Both the position numbers and the translations under genes were made by a program. Below the pieces are notes generated by a model. That model did not search any database. It saw only the letters and a program-made list of their open reading frames with translations, and had not been told where the DNA came from. From positions 698,501-762,500 of the forward strand of contig NZ_CP091913.1 in the NCBI RefSeq assembly GCF_022063185.1: DNA of 64,000 nucleotides, read 5' to 3'. This document shows positions 18,501 to 26,855 of this stretch, piece after piece. The first letter of the stretch is position 1. Each line of letters opens with the position of its first letter. Source of the DNA: Nostoc sp. UHCC 0870 (GTDB lineage: Bacteria; Cyanobacteriota; Cyanobacteriia; Cyanobacteriales; Nostocaceae).

Positions 18501-18979
18501 TAAATCCTCATTCTGCTAGTGCTTACAACAATCGTGGTAATCTTTACAATGAGCAGAAGAAATGGGATTTAGCACTCGCTGATTACACCAAAGCAATTAA
18601 TATAAATCCTCATTCTGCTAGTGCTTACAACAATCGTGGTAATCTTTACAATGAGCAGAAGAAATGGGATTTAGCACTCGCTGATTACACCAAAGCAATT
18701 AATATAAATCCTCATTCTGCTAGTGCTTACAACAATCGGGGTATTCTTTACAAAGAGCAGAAGAAATGGGATTTAGCACTCGCTGATTACACCAAAGCAA
18801 TTAATATAAATCCTCAGTTAGCTCAAGCTTATTTAGGTCTATCATTCGTTTACTCTGAAAAAGGTGATAAACAGAAAGCTATTCAAAATTTACAGCAAGC
18901 AGCCCAACTTTTCCAAGCTCAAGGAAATACTACTAGTTATAATACAGTGATGAATTTCTTAAAAAAATTGCAACAATAA
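15509..18979 (+). CDS. Secreted double trypsin-like protease with TPR array
   Basis: The 1156-residue protein starts with a Sec signal peptide (about 1-20). Two S1-type serine protease domains follow. The first has a triad His92 (TNSHVI), Asp124 (FDLALI) and Ser199 (GMSGGVI). The second has His327 (TAAHVV), Asp368 (VDLGVV) and Ser464 (GMSGGPV). Both triads are complete. After about residue 560 come TPR repeats; the last twelve are nearly identical 34-residue units (NRGxLYKEQKKWDLALADYTKAI type) built from 102-bp DNA repeats. It probably acts in the periplasm or outside as a scaffolded protease. It follows the DUF1822 gene by 85 bases. A paralogue lies at 26856-29780 on the other strand. Confidence 0.9.
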   Translation: MNKTITLIASLLLFPSHTFAVQTFPDKVSQTKVETSTCQITPENPETGEYSEKQLQTLAENITVRVIGDNNGGSGILLAKKGNTYLVMTNSHVIRGMNSLNLQTSDGKTYPAQILPKTNFDKFDLALIQFESNQNYCLPEQEKIATSVPNPETPVMAVGYSSEKRQLVFRTGKVQQIAQRPLKEGYQIGYTSDIEQGMSGGVILNSRGELIGINGRSAYPIFNTGYVYPDDSRPTEAEIQEMRKVSWGIPISTFLAQVNTEILTAYSLPLPQSQPDVPTTQLTGWLRDLEQKAKQITVRIDSSSNANGSGIIIAKNGDTYTVLTAAHVVCEREDATQPCGNYNYQILAPDGKQYAIDKSTIKTEEGVDLGVVKFTASNQNYQVATLANYNPNDYDYMLTAGYPKLGNNSPWRLTMGQIFEKEQGLLQSRQSDFQTDSSSQLQTASSLTGGYELVYSSITYGGMSGGPVLDFMGRVIGIHGRAEGEQAIDEKTGDRGTSDGRVQLGYSLGIPTSTFLGLATRLGVQAQKVETNAAPQLKAEQIKSIQAATLSTDIDKGNATASQWIERGNQLWRLRRYEEAVTAFDEAIKLKPAFVYLAYYGKGLALGWSGKDPEAIAALESATKLKPDFVAAWQKLSSFYRIFQQPEKGLVAIEKAIQLQPNNPNLYNEKKQLLENLKRYAEAEAAINKAIELNPRAAFYSNRGNIYKEQKQWELALADYTKAIAINPQHASAYYNRGILYEEQKKWDLALADFTKAITINPQSANAYYNRGVLYKEQKKWDLALADYTKAITINPQFALAYYNRGNLYKEQKKWDLALADYTKAITINPQFADAYYNRGILYKEQKKWDLALADYTKAITINPQFALAYYNRGNLYKEQKKWDLALADYTKAITINPHSASAYNNRGILYEEQKKWNLALADFTKAITINPQFAGAYYNRGILYKEQKKWDLALVDYTKAIAINPQLAEAYINRGILYKEQKKWDLALADYTKAININPHSASAYNNRGNLYNEQKKWDLALADYTKAININPHSASAYNNRGNLYNEQKKWDLALADYTKAININPHSASAYNNRGILYKEQKKWDLALADYTKAININPQLAQAYLGLSFVYSEKGDKQKAIQNLQQAAQLFQAQGNTTSYNTVMNFLKKLQQ
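17612..18835 (+). repeat. Twelve 102-bp tandem repeats coding TPRs
   Basis: Twelve head-to-tail units of exactly 102 bases each encode one 34-residue TPR. Neighbouring units are almost identical in DNA, including synonymous positions, and units 9 to 11 are nearly exact copies. This implies recent duplication or gene conversion. Copy number is likely to differ between strains and could be miscounted by short-read assembly. Confidence 0.92.
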
Positions 18980-19063
18980 ATATAATAATCTATTTAATTA
19001 ATTACTCCTCGCTTATAAAACAGCCATATTAGACATAAAACATAGCTGATATAATAACTGTCT

Positions 19064-19867
19064 ATGTTTGATAACGTCTGTCGCTTTTTAGCAGAGTCAT
19101 TTTCCGCCGATTTCGCCACCTGGTTACTCGGTGAATCTGTTGCACTCACTCAACTCAGTCCATCAGAATTATCCCTCGAACCGATTCGAGCGGATGCTTT
19201 AATTCTGTTACAGTCAGATGAATTTGTCCTGCATATCGAATTCCAAACCGAACCAAAAGCCGACATTCCTTTTCGGATGACGGATTATCGGTTAAGGGTG
19301 TATCGCAAATTTCCCAAAAAGCGGATGCGTCAGATTGTGATTTATCTCCAACCCACCACATCCGAATTAGTGCAGCAAACAGCCTTTGTGTTAGAAAATA
19401 CCCGTCATGAATTTGGAGTGATTCGTCTTTGGGAGCAACCCAGTGACATATTTTTAAACACTCCGGGTTTGTTACCGTTCGCAACCCTGAGCCAAACTGA
19501 GGATAAAACACGCACATTACAGCAGGTTGCAGAAGCTATTGAGCAAATAAACGACACCCGAATCCAAAATAATATTGCTGCGTCAACGGCAATCTTAGCT
19601 GGGCTAGTATTAAACAAGAAACTGATCAAAAGGTTATTACGGAGTGATGCTATGCGCGAGTCTGTAATTTATCAGGATATTCAGCAGGAAAAAGCTTTGG
19701 CGATTGTGACGCGACTACTTCGCCGTAAAGTTGGAACTGTTCCACCTGCACAGCTATTGAAAATCCAAGCTTTGGAATCAACGCAGTTAGATGATTTAGC
19801 AGAGGCTTTACTTGATTTTTCGAGTTTAGCAGATTTAGAAGCTTGGTTAGTGCAACATCAAGGTTAA
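19064..19867 (+). CDS. Rpn family PD-(D/E)XK nuclease/putative transposase with DUF4351
   Basis: The 267-residue protein is of the recombination-promoting nuclease (Rpn/YhgA-like) type. The nuclease core is recognisable as LEPIRADALILLQSDEFVL, then HIEFQTEPKADIPFRM, with Asp and the E-x-Q motif of the PD-(D/E)XK fold. YRLRVYRKFPKKRMRQIVIYL follows. The C-terminal ~60 residues match DUF4351 (TRLLRRKVG, LDDLAEALLDFSSLADLEAWL). These proteins are DNases linked to recombination and are abundant in Nostoc genomes. The gene stands 84 bases after the protease gene. It has no obvious ribosome binding site and may be an independent cassette. Confidence 0.88.
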   Translation: MFDNVCRFLAESFSADFATWLLGESVALTQLSPSELSLEPIRADALILLQSDEFVLHIEFQTEPKADIPFRMTDYRLRVYRKFPKKRMRQIVIYLQPTTSELVQQTAFVLENTRHEFGVIRLWEQPSDIFLNTPGLLPFATLSQTEDKTRTLQQVAEAIEQINDTRIQNNIAASTAILAGLVLNKKLIKRLLRSDAMRESVIYQDIQQEKALAIVTRLLRRKVGTVPPAQLLKIQALESTQLDDLAEALLDFSSLADLEAWLVQHQG

Positions 19868-20392
19868 GATTATTTTCAGTTTTGCTTCTGGGAGTGTAAC
19901 CCAACAGGGAAAATTCTGGGTTTGGTTGGGTTTCACTCAGTTAGCGATCGCCCACCTTGAAAAATCTGTTCAGCAGTCAAGTTTTGGCGCAGTGTATCTA
20001 TCCCGCCTCGGAATCAATTCCGAGTCTCATAGCGCAAGTCCTCTCAATAGGACTCAAAGAGAAATTCCATTTAGTCCACTTGAGTGGACTTTAGCTATTA
20101 GCCTAGAACTTAAGTTCTAGGCGGTATCAGGGTTCAGCATGAAAATGTTGGACTTGTGTGTATACTGTAGCCTTGTAGGAGAGAGGTCAAAACTGGGCTA
20201 CACCGGAGAACCGCTATATGTTAATGCAAGCGGTTCAGTGTCTTCCACGTTGTCAAAACTCACGCAAAAACTAAACTTTTGTAACTAAATTTCCCTCCTG
20301 CGTAAAAACACAGTGCAGGTGCAGAAAAACAAATAGAAGCAATCAACAAGGTTGCATCACCCATAAAAATGATGTTTACAAGGGTTAAAATC
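19868..20392. other. Intergenic region rich in repeats
   Basis: This 525-base gap has no credible gene. It holds the four-hairpin array at 20007-20122 and an isolated MITE-C end (ACTTGTGTGTA, 20152-20162). The fragment GAACCGCTATA, an end of MITE-A type, lies near 20208. Confidence 0.6.
20007..20122. repeat. Array of four perfect hairpins
   Basis: Four separate perfect inverted repeats stand in a row: 20007-20024 (8-bp stem, loop CA), 20037-20054 (AGTCCT/AGGACT), 20073-20090 (8-bp stem, loop TG) and 20101-20122 (a 22-bp perfect palindrome). The stems differ in sequence. It is probably a composite intergenic repeat; a role in transcript ends is possible. Confidence 0.8.
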
Positions 20393-20821
20393 ATGTTGAA
20401 AAGAGTTGTTGCGTCTTTGGCTACATCCGTTGGTCTGTTAAGCCTGAATGTTAACGCTGCATTAGCAAAACCAGCCGTTGATTTTACATACCACAAAAGC
20501 TTTTATCCATCAAGTTGTAATATTACGATTAATCGTGAACTATTTAGCTGTAACTATGGAGTTATAGGTGCTTTCAATAATGGAACTGGTAATCTGAAAC
20601 TATGCACTACAACCTATTGCTTGATTCTCATCCTGAATCGTACTCAATTGCAAAATATCGCAAATGGTAATGCTTTTTATATTAATCAAATTGCTTTGCA
20701 ACAAGGAAATAGAATTACTAATGAATGGAATATGTCTATGAAATGTGCTATTAACGCAGATGCTCTGGGATGTCTGGGTAATTTAAGAAATGGGAGTAGA
20801 GTAGCAATTTATGCGGAGTAG
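20393..20821 (+). CDS. Small secreted cysteine-containing protein
   Basis: The protein has 142 residues from the ATG at 20393. That start puts MLKRVVASLATSVGLLSL as a clean signal peptide ending near NAALA; two ATGs at 20369 and 20372 are also open. The mature part is about 120 residues with six Cys (SSCNI, FSCNY, LCTT, YCL, MKCA, LGCL), suggesting disulfides outside the cytoplasm. No family is recognised. It lies between the Rpn nuclease and the CHAT-nSTAND gene, so it may be a cargo or partner of the protease/CHAT cluster, but this is only context. Confidence 0.7.
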   Translation: MLKRVVASLATSVGLLSLNVNAALAKPAVDFTYHKSFYPSSCNITINRELFSCNYGVIGAFNNGTGNLKLCTTTYCLILILNRTQLQNIANGNAFYINQIALQQGNRITNEWNMSMKCAINADALGCLGNLRNGSRVAIYAE

Positions 20822-20828
20822 GATATTA

Positions 20829-20864
20829 GGGGACAGGGGACAGGGGACAGGTGACAGGTGACAG
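20829..20864. repeat. Heptamer repeat tract (GGGGACA/GGTGACA)
   Basis: Five tandem copies of a GGGGACA/GGTGACA heptamer start a few bases after a stop codon. It is the same class as at 9763, 35976 and 48563. Confidence 0.85.
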
Positions 20865-20984
20865 TATTTCTGTATGGTGGGTATTGCTGGAAGTTTATTC
20901 AACAAAACGTAGGGGTTTAAATCCCAGGCTTCTATCAAGCCGCAAGTGTTGTGGCGGGGTCTAAATCCCCGTTACAACAGGTAA

Positions 20985-21074
20985 TTGCGTTAGCGGAGCG
21001 GGGCGTTAGCCCATTGCGTTAGCGGAGCGGGACGTTAGTCCATTGCGAATTGCGAATTGCGAATTGCGAATTGG
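20985..21074. repeat. Tandem repeats of GCGTTAGCGGAGCGGG and GAATTGC units
   Basis: Two copies of a ~33-base unit (GCGTTAGCGGAGCGGG, then a CGTTAG.CCATT part) are followed by four GAATTGC heptamers. Related pieces occur near 29826 and 30095. It lies upstream of the CHAT-nSTAND-WD40 gene. Confidence 0.8.
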
Positions 21075-21185
21075 TTTTATACTTATTAATAATGGTGCAA
21101 GTCATCAGTTAAAACTTTGCATAAATATGGACAAGTAACCCGAATTGATAATATAAATTTTTGCTGGGGTAGGAGTGGTAAAAGC

Positions 21186-24100
21186 ATGAATAAGTTAGTC
21201 GTCCTCACGTTGGATGGTGACTTCCCTGAGGGGTTTCGCGTTAGTCTAGAAATTGGTGAAGATGGTTCTTACCCTGATGTTGAGCTAAATGACAACGCAT
21301 TAAAATTACCGTCTCTTCCTACCCTACCTCATATCTATCAAGAGTGGTCTAATAGTTATCGTAGTCTGGATGGATACCGGATTAAACCAAAAAAAAACCA
21401 GATTACTAATGTTAAGTTTCAAGCTTTAAAACAAGAATGTCACGCGCAAACGGATATTCTTAAACAAAAATTTATTACTTGGTTACAAGCAGAATCGTTT
21501 CGCACGATTAAAGAAGTCTGCTTAACACATTTAAATATTACTGACGAAGTGCGCGTAATTATTCGCACGAATGAAACTCAACAGCGAAAATTACCTTGGC
21601 ATTTATGGGATTTATTTGAGTCTTACCTTCATGCAGAGGTGGCTTTTAGTTCTTTGTCATCCCAAAGATTTCAAAAAAGCCTACGCCTAAATACTCGCAT
21701 TTTAATTATCTTGGGTAATAGTGAGGGGATTAATGTTAAAGAAGATGAAAAACTACTCAAAAAATATTGCCAAGCAGCCGAAATAGTTGTTTTAGCTGAA
21801 CCAACACCCGCAGAACTTAACCAATATCTCTGGGATGACACAGGCTGGGATATGATATTTTTCTCTGGTCATAGTCGCACAGAATCGGCAAAGGGGAGAA
21901 TTTTTCTTAACCGCACTGATAGTTTAACGATGGATGAGTTGCGGTATGGACTGCAAACCGCCGTCACCAAAGGGTTACAGTTGGCTTTTTTTAATTCTTG
22001 TGATGGTTTAGGAATTGCGGCTGAGTTAGAAAGTCTGCATATTCCGCAAATCATTGTGATGCGCGAACCAGTACCAGATAAGGTAGCAAATCAGTTTCTC
22101 AAGTATTTTTTAGAAGAGTTTACTAAGGGAAAATCTTTTTATAAGTCTGTTAATATTGCGCGCAAAAAATTACAGGGTTTAGAAACAGAATATCCTTGTG
22201 CGAGTTGGTTGCCTGTAATTGTCCAAAATTTGTTATCAACACCTCCTACGTGGCAGAGTATGGGGACTGTAGCTAAATGTCCCTATCGTGGGTTAGCGGC
22301 TTTTCAAGAAGCAGATGCAGCCTATTTTTATGGACGAGAAACGGTGACTCAGCAGTTAGTAACTGCGGTGAAGCAAAAAAATTTAGTAGCCGTTGTTGGG
22401 GCTTCGGGGAGTGGGAAGTCTTCTGTGGTGTTTGCGGGGTTAGTTCCGCAACTGAAGCGAGATAAAAGTCATCATTGGCAGATTGTGTCTTTTCGTCCTG
22501 GGAATAATCCGTTAGAATCTTTAGCGATCGCACTTTCTCAGGAAATAGGAAATAGAGAAAGGCTACAAGAGTTAGAATTGGAGGTGGAGTTGAGAAATAG
22601 CGATGTCTGCGACGGGCTACGCCTACGCACCTTACAAAACTTCTTAGAGTCTAGCATTATAGCCTCACCCAAATCTCATATAGTTTTAATAGCTGACCAA
22701 TTTGAAGAACTCTACACTCTTTGTCAGGATGCTGAGGAACGCAGAATCTTTTTAGATCATCTCTTAAATGCGGTGAAGACTGTTCCTAACTTTACCTTAG
22801 TCATCACTTTGCGAGCCGATTTTTTTGGGGAAGCTTTATCTTACCGTCCTTTGAGCGATGCCTTGCAAGATGCCCAATTAAATTTAGGAGCGATGAATGC
22901 CGTAGAATTAGAAAGTGCGATCGCTCAACCTGCCCATAGTCTGAATGTACAATTAGAACCAGGATTAACCCAACGCCTCATTGATGCGGTGTTAGAGTCT
23001 CCCAGTCACTTACCCTTACTCGAATTTACCTTAACTCAGTTGTGGCAACAGCAACAACAAGGATGGCTAACCCATCAAGCATACACAGACATTGGGGGCA
23101 TAGAAACCGCCCTAGCCAGCCATGCGAATTTAATCTACACCCAACTGAGTACAGCAGACAAGGAAAAGGTGCAACAGATATTTATTCAGCTAGTGCAACC
23201 AGGAGAACACAACGCAGATGTCCGTCGTTTAGCGACTCGTGAGGAAATTGGAGAAGCAAATTGGCATTTAGTCGCACAGTTAGCAGATGCGCGGTTAGTT
23301 GTAACCAACCGTAACGAATTGACTAAAATTGAAACAGTAGAAATTATTCATGAAACATTAATCAAACACTGGCGCACATTCAAACAATGGATGATTAATC
23401 ATGGAGAGTTCCGCCGTTGGCAAGAACAATTAAGGGTAAACATCCGACAATGGAAAAATAGTCGTCAAGATGATGGGGGTTTATTGCGGGGAAAACCTCT
23501 ATTTGATGCCGAAATATGGTTAATGCAACGCCCGACAGAAATTAGTAATTATGAACAAGATTTTATTAATTTAAGTTTAGCACTGCGGCAAAGAGAAGAA
23601 CAAAAAGAACTTAATGCTAAAAGAACAAAAATTATCGGCTTGACTGGAGGAATAATAGTAACTTCAATATTCGCTTGCTTCGCCTTATTTCAATGGCAAC
23701 AAGCCGATTTTCAACGTCAACAAGCACAAATTAACGAGTTAAAATCCCTAAGTCTTGCAGGGAAATCTCTAATTAACTCAGGAGATGAAATAGCAGGATT
23801 AATACCCATATTAAAAAGTTTGACAAGTTTAAAAACATTAACTAATTTAGATAACAGCACCAACATAGATATATTAGGTAATAATCTCGAAGTTATCAAT
23901 CAAATCCGCGAATACAACCGCTTAACAGGACATCCAGACGAAGTTGCCAGTCTTAACTTCAGTTCTAACGGTCAGATATTAGCATCAGCCAGCCGAAACC
24001 AAATTAAGCTATGGGGACGCAAGGGAAATTTACTGCAAACCCTGACAGTAAATAATAATGATATTTTTAGTGTAATTATGAGCCACGATAATCAATATTT

Positions 24101-25745
24101 AATAGCGGCTAGTTTTGACAATAAAATTACTGTTTGGCGATATAATCCTGCAATCAATTTATTTGTAGAGAAACCTATTTTAAATTTTATCGAAAAAGAT
24201 GGATTATTGGCAGTTAGCATTAGCCCTGATGGTAAAACTCTAGCAACTGCTACAAAAACAGGTCAAGTCAAATTCTGGACAATTGATGGTAAACTTTTAA
24301 AAACTATTTCTGCCCATAGTCAAAAAATCTGGCATTTAAGTTTTAGTGCAGATGGTCAAAAATTGGCAACTGCCAGTGCTGATAATACTGTAAAACTTTG
24401 GAACACAGAAGGCAAGTTATTAACAACTTTACAAGGTCATAGTGATGAAGTTTTCAGTGTTAATTTTAGTCCCAATAGTCAACTTATAGTTACTGGCAGC
24501 AAAGATAAAAATGTGAAGTTATGGGATTTAACAGGTAAGCTATTACATACATTTACTGCTCATAACGATGAAGTTTTAGATGTCCGTTTTAGTCCAGATA
24601 GTGAATTAATCGCCTCTGCAAGTGCTGATGATACAGTCAGAGTTTGGAGTATTAAACAACAAAAAGAACTCTACAAATTTTCAGGACATGGTGGTAAAGC
24701 ATCAGAGGTGAGTTTTAGTCCTGATGGTCAAATCTTAGCAAGTGCAAGTGCAGATAAGACAGTCAAACTTTGGCGTTTGCAGGGTATTTTACCAACTTTT
24801 ACTGGTAATTATGTGAGTATCAGTCCAGATGGGGAAACTATTGCAGTTAGTAATGAAGAAGGTATTATCACCCTGCGACGACGGGATGGGACATTACTAC
24901 AAAGTTTTAAAGCACACACCACAGAAATTATCAAAGTAATTTTTCACCCCAAAAGTAAAAATCTAGTCAGTATCGGTAAGGATAATCAAATTAAACTTTG
25001 GGATTTATCAGGAAACTTATTAAAAAGTTGGCAAGGACACGATCTTAGTCATCAGAATACATTGGACTTTGCACCTATTCAAGATATTAGCTTTAGTCCT
25101 GATGGTAATCAGATTGTCACGATTAGCAGAATTGACAACAAAGTAAAATTTTGGAATCTCGAAGGTAATTTATTAAAAACTTGGCAGAATGATAATCAGT
25201 TTTTAACCAGCATTAACTTTAGTCCAGATGGTAAAACTTTAGCAACATCTGGGGATAAAACAGTAAAGCTGTGGAATTTGTCGGGGGATTTATTAAAAAC
25301 TTTATCAGGACATGAAGATAATATAGCCACCGTAAATTTTAGTCCTGATGGAAGAATAATTGCGACGGCGGCGGCTGATAAAACTGTGAAGATTTGGCAT
25401 AGTCAAACTGGTGAAATGCTACGCAGTTTATCGCATAATGATAGTGTATCTAGTATTGCTTTTAGTCATAACAGCAAAGTTATAGTTACAGCCAGTGGGG
25501 ACAAAATTAGGTTTTGGAATTTGGATGGAGAATTACTGTATACTCTTGCAGGACATAAAGGGGAAGTTTTTCAAGTTAATTTGAGTTTAGATGGGAACTT
25601 TCTGGCTTCTGTACACATCGGGAATCATGTGATTTTATGGAATTTAGATATTCATGATTTACAACAACTTAGTTGTGATTGGTTGCAAGACTACTTGACG
25701 ACAAATCAAGATTTAAATGTTGATGAACACCATATTTGTAATTGA
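21186..25745 (+). CDS. CHAT protease-nSTAND NTPase-WD40 protein
   Basis: The 1519-residue protein is counted from the ATG at 21186, which has a GGAG site; an upstream TTG start is unlikely. Residues about 160-340 form a CHAT caspase-like protease with His229 (FFSGHS) and Cys272 (NSCDG). PYRGLAAFQEADAAYFYGRE opens an nSTAND1 NTPase domain with Walker A GASGSGKS (405-412) and Walker B VLIADQFEEL. A transmembrane helix lies near residues 840-860 (IIGLTGGIIVTSIFACFALF). About fourteen WD40 repeats fill the rest (repeated VKLWN, INFSPDGKTLATS types). By family logic, ligand sensed by the WD40 propeller would trigger NTP-dependent oligomerisation and CHAT cleavage of a partner. It sits between the two double-trypsin/TPR proteases. 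Confidence 0.93.
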   Translation: MNKLVVLTLDGDFPEGFRVSLEIGEDGSYPDVELNDNALKLPSLPTLPHIYQEWSNSYRSLDGYRIKPKKNQITNVKFQALKQECHAQTDILKQKFITWLQAESFRTIKEVCLTHLNITDEVRVIIRTNETQQRKLPWHLWDLFESYLHAEVAFSSLSSQRFQKSLRLNTRILIILGNSEGINVKEDEKLLKKYCQAAEIVVLAEPTPAELNQYLWDDTGWDMIFFSGHSRTESAKGRIFLNRTDSLTMDELRYGLQTAVTKGLQLAFFNSCDGLGIAAELESLHIPQIIVMREPVPDKVANQFLKYFLEEFTKGKSFYKSVNIARKKLQGLETEYPCASWLPVIVQNLLSTPPTWQSMGTVAKCPYRGLAAFQEADAAYFYGRETVTQQLVTAVKQKNLVAVVGASGSGKSSVVFAGLVPQLKRDKSHHWQIVSFRPGNNPLESLAIALSQEIGNRERLQELELEVELRNSDVCDGLRLRTLQNFLESSIIASPKSHIVLIADQFEELYTLCQDAEERRIFLDHLLNAVKTVPNFTLVITLRADFFGEALSYRPLSDALQDAQLNLGAMNAVELESAIAQPAHSLNVQLEPGLTQRLIDAVLESPSHLPLLEFTLTQLWQQQQQGWLTHQAYTDIGGIETALASHANLIYTQLSTADKEKVQQIFIQLVQPGEHNADVRRLATREEIGEANWHLVAQLADARLVVTNRNELTKIETVEIIHETLIKHWRTFKQWMINHGEFRRWQEQLRVNIRQWKNSRQDDGGLLRGKPLFDAEIWLMQRPTEISNYEQDFINLSLALRQREEQKELNAKRTKIIGLTGGIIVTSIFACFALFQWQQADFQRQQAQINELKSLSLAGKSLINSGDEIAGLIPILKSLTSLKTLTNLDNSTNIDILGNNLEVINQIREYNRLTGHPDEVASLNFSSNGQILASASRNQIKLWGRKGNLLQTLTVNNNDIFSVIMSHDNQYLIAASFDNKITVWRYNPAINLFVEKPILNFIEKDGLLAVSISPDGKTLATATKTGQVKFWTIDGKLLKTISAHSQKIWHLSFSADGQKLATASADNTVKLWNTEGKLLTTLQGHSDEVFSVNFSPNSQLIVTGSKDKNVKLWDLTGKLLHTFTAHNDEVLDVRFSPDSELIASASADDTVRVWSIKQQKELYKFSGHGGKASEVSFSPDGQILASASADKTVKLWRLQGILPTFTGNYVSISPDGETIAVSNEEGIITLRRRDGTLLQSFKAHTTEIIKVIFHPKSKNLVSIGKDNQIKLWDLSGNLLKSWQGHDLSHQNTLDFAPIQDISFSPDGNQIVTISRIDNKVKFWNLEGNLLKTWQNDNQFLTSINFSPDGKTLATSGDKTVKLWNLSGDLLKTLSGHEDNIATVNFSPDGRIIATAAADKTVKIWHSQTGEMLRSLSHNDSVSSIAFSHNSKVIVTASGDKIRFWNLDGELLYTLAGHKGEVFQVNLSLDGNFLASVHIGNHVILWNLDIHDLQQLSCDWLQDYLTTNQDLNVDEHHICN

Positions 25746-25771
25746 GCATTATAAAATCATATTTGCACTAG

Positions 25772-25912
25772 TAAGTAGAACGGTGTAAATAATTAAAGGT
25801 TTGTAGTGAGGACTTTAGTCCTCTAATAAGGACTGAAGTCCTTACTACGAACTAGATGCCAAGCTTTTTACATTCCTTCACATAGTTTGGTTTTTTCAAG
25901 TCGTTCTACTTA
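25772..25912. repeat. MITE-B copy 1 (141 bp)
   Basis: The element is bounded by TAAGTAGAACG and its inverse CGTTCTACTTA. Inside it carries a hairpin GAGGACTTTAGTCCTC and a related hairpin GGACTGAAGTCC. A second copy lies in the opposite orientation at 50363-50533, with recognisable homology across the outer ~50 bases. A partial relative lies at 34012-34085. Confidence 0.75.
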
Positions 25913-25953
25913 ATCACCAAAACTCAGAATTTCGATAATTACGAATTAATATC

Positions 25954-26790
25954 ATGTTCTGTCTCAAAATACCCGTTACTTGTCTCAGCCTGATAATTGC
26001 TACCTTTACTACCTATAGCGTAGTAATTTCCCAAGTTGAAGCATCCCCCATCCCTACCCAACAACAGACAGCTACCAACTGGCTGTTAGAAGGTCAAAGC
26101 AAAATTAAGCAACAAGATTATTCAGGGGCGTTATCAGATTTCACACAAGCTATTGCAATTGACCCCCAAAATGCCGAAGCCTATTATCACCGAGGTTTAG
26201 TTTATCTTCAATACACTCAAGAAAGATACTTCCATCCAGATGGCAGTATAGCAGGATGTGAAAGAGTTGATGGTTTAAGAATTTCTTGCCCTGTTGAACT
26301 GATAGATAAGGTTGCAGAATATAGAGATTTAGGTATTGCCGATTTTAGTCAAGCAATTCTACTGAATCCCCGATATGCAGCAGCTTATCATCAGAGGGGT
26401 TTAATTGAAGAGGAGACAGAAAAAAAGTTAGTAGATTTTCAAGTTGCAAAAGAACTGTATCAGCAACAAAGTTTAGAGTTGTTAAAAACCGATAAGTTTG
26501 CAGAAACTCTAACTATATGGGAGACTATTGATGAATTAGACAACAAAACTCAATCACTCAGTAGATTGCAAGTATTACAAGCATCGCAAGACCTGAAAAA
26601 TCCTATAAATTCTTCTACTGTTTCCCCTGAATTGTGCGAACAATTAGAACAGCAAGGGCGTATGGCTTTGAGAAATGGCGATGTGAATAAAGCACTTCAA
26701 AGATATAAGAGGTTGGTTAGCAAGTGTCAAGATGCGAAATATCAAAGGATACGAAAAGTTATTGAAGCACTGGAAAAAAATCGTAATTAA
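25954..26790 (+). CDS. Exported TPR-repeat protein
   Basis: The 278-residue protein has an N-terminal signal peptide (VTCLSLIIATFTTYSVVIS). TPR repeats follow: WLLEGQSKIKQQDYSGALSD, FTQAIAIDPQNAEAYYHRGL and a second FSQAILLNPRYAAAYHQRG. Between them is an insert with two Cys (GCERVDGLRISCPVE) that may form a disulfide. The C-terminal part has further helical repeats (CEQLEQQGRMALRNGDVNKA). It is probably a periplasmic scaffold. It lies downstream of the CHAT-nSTAND gene, separated by MITE-B, and is convergent with the second double-trypsin protease. Confidence 0.8.
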   Translation: MFCLKIPVTCLSLIIATFTTYSVVISQVEASPIPTQQQTATNWLLEGQSKIKQQDYSGALSDFTQAIAIDPQNAEAYYHRGLVYLQYTQERYFHPDGSIAGCERVDGLRISCPVELIDKVAEYRDLGIADFSQAILLNPRYAAAYHQRGLIEEETEKKLVDFQVAKELYQQQSLELLKTDKFAETLTIWETIDELDNKTQSLSRLQVLQASQDLKNPINSSTVSPELCEQLEQQGRMALRNGDVNKALQRYKRLVSKCQDAKYQRIRKVIEALEKNRN

Positions 26791-26855
26791 GTCACACACT
26801 ATATATTTATAATCTTATAGGTCTTGAGCCGATTAGTATCAGCATCAATCACCAA

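Noticed and set aside
17612..18835. Regularly spaced repeats that could suggest a CRISPR array
   Set aside because: The units are exactly 102 bases, in frame, and code for TPRs with no unique spacers. No cas genes are present and no CRISPR array was seen anywhere in the window.
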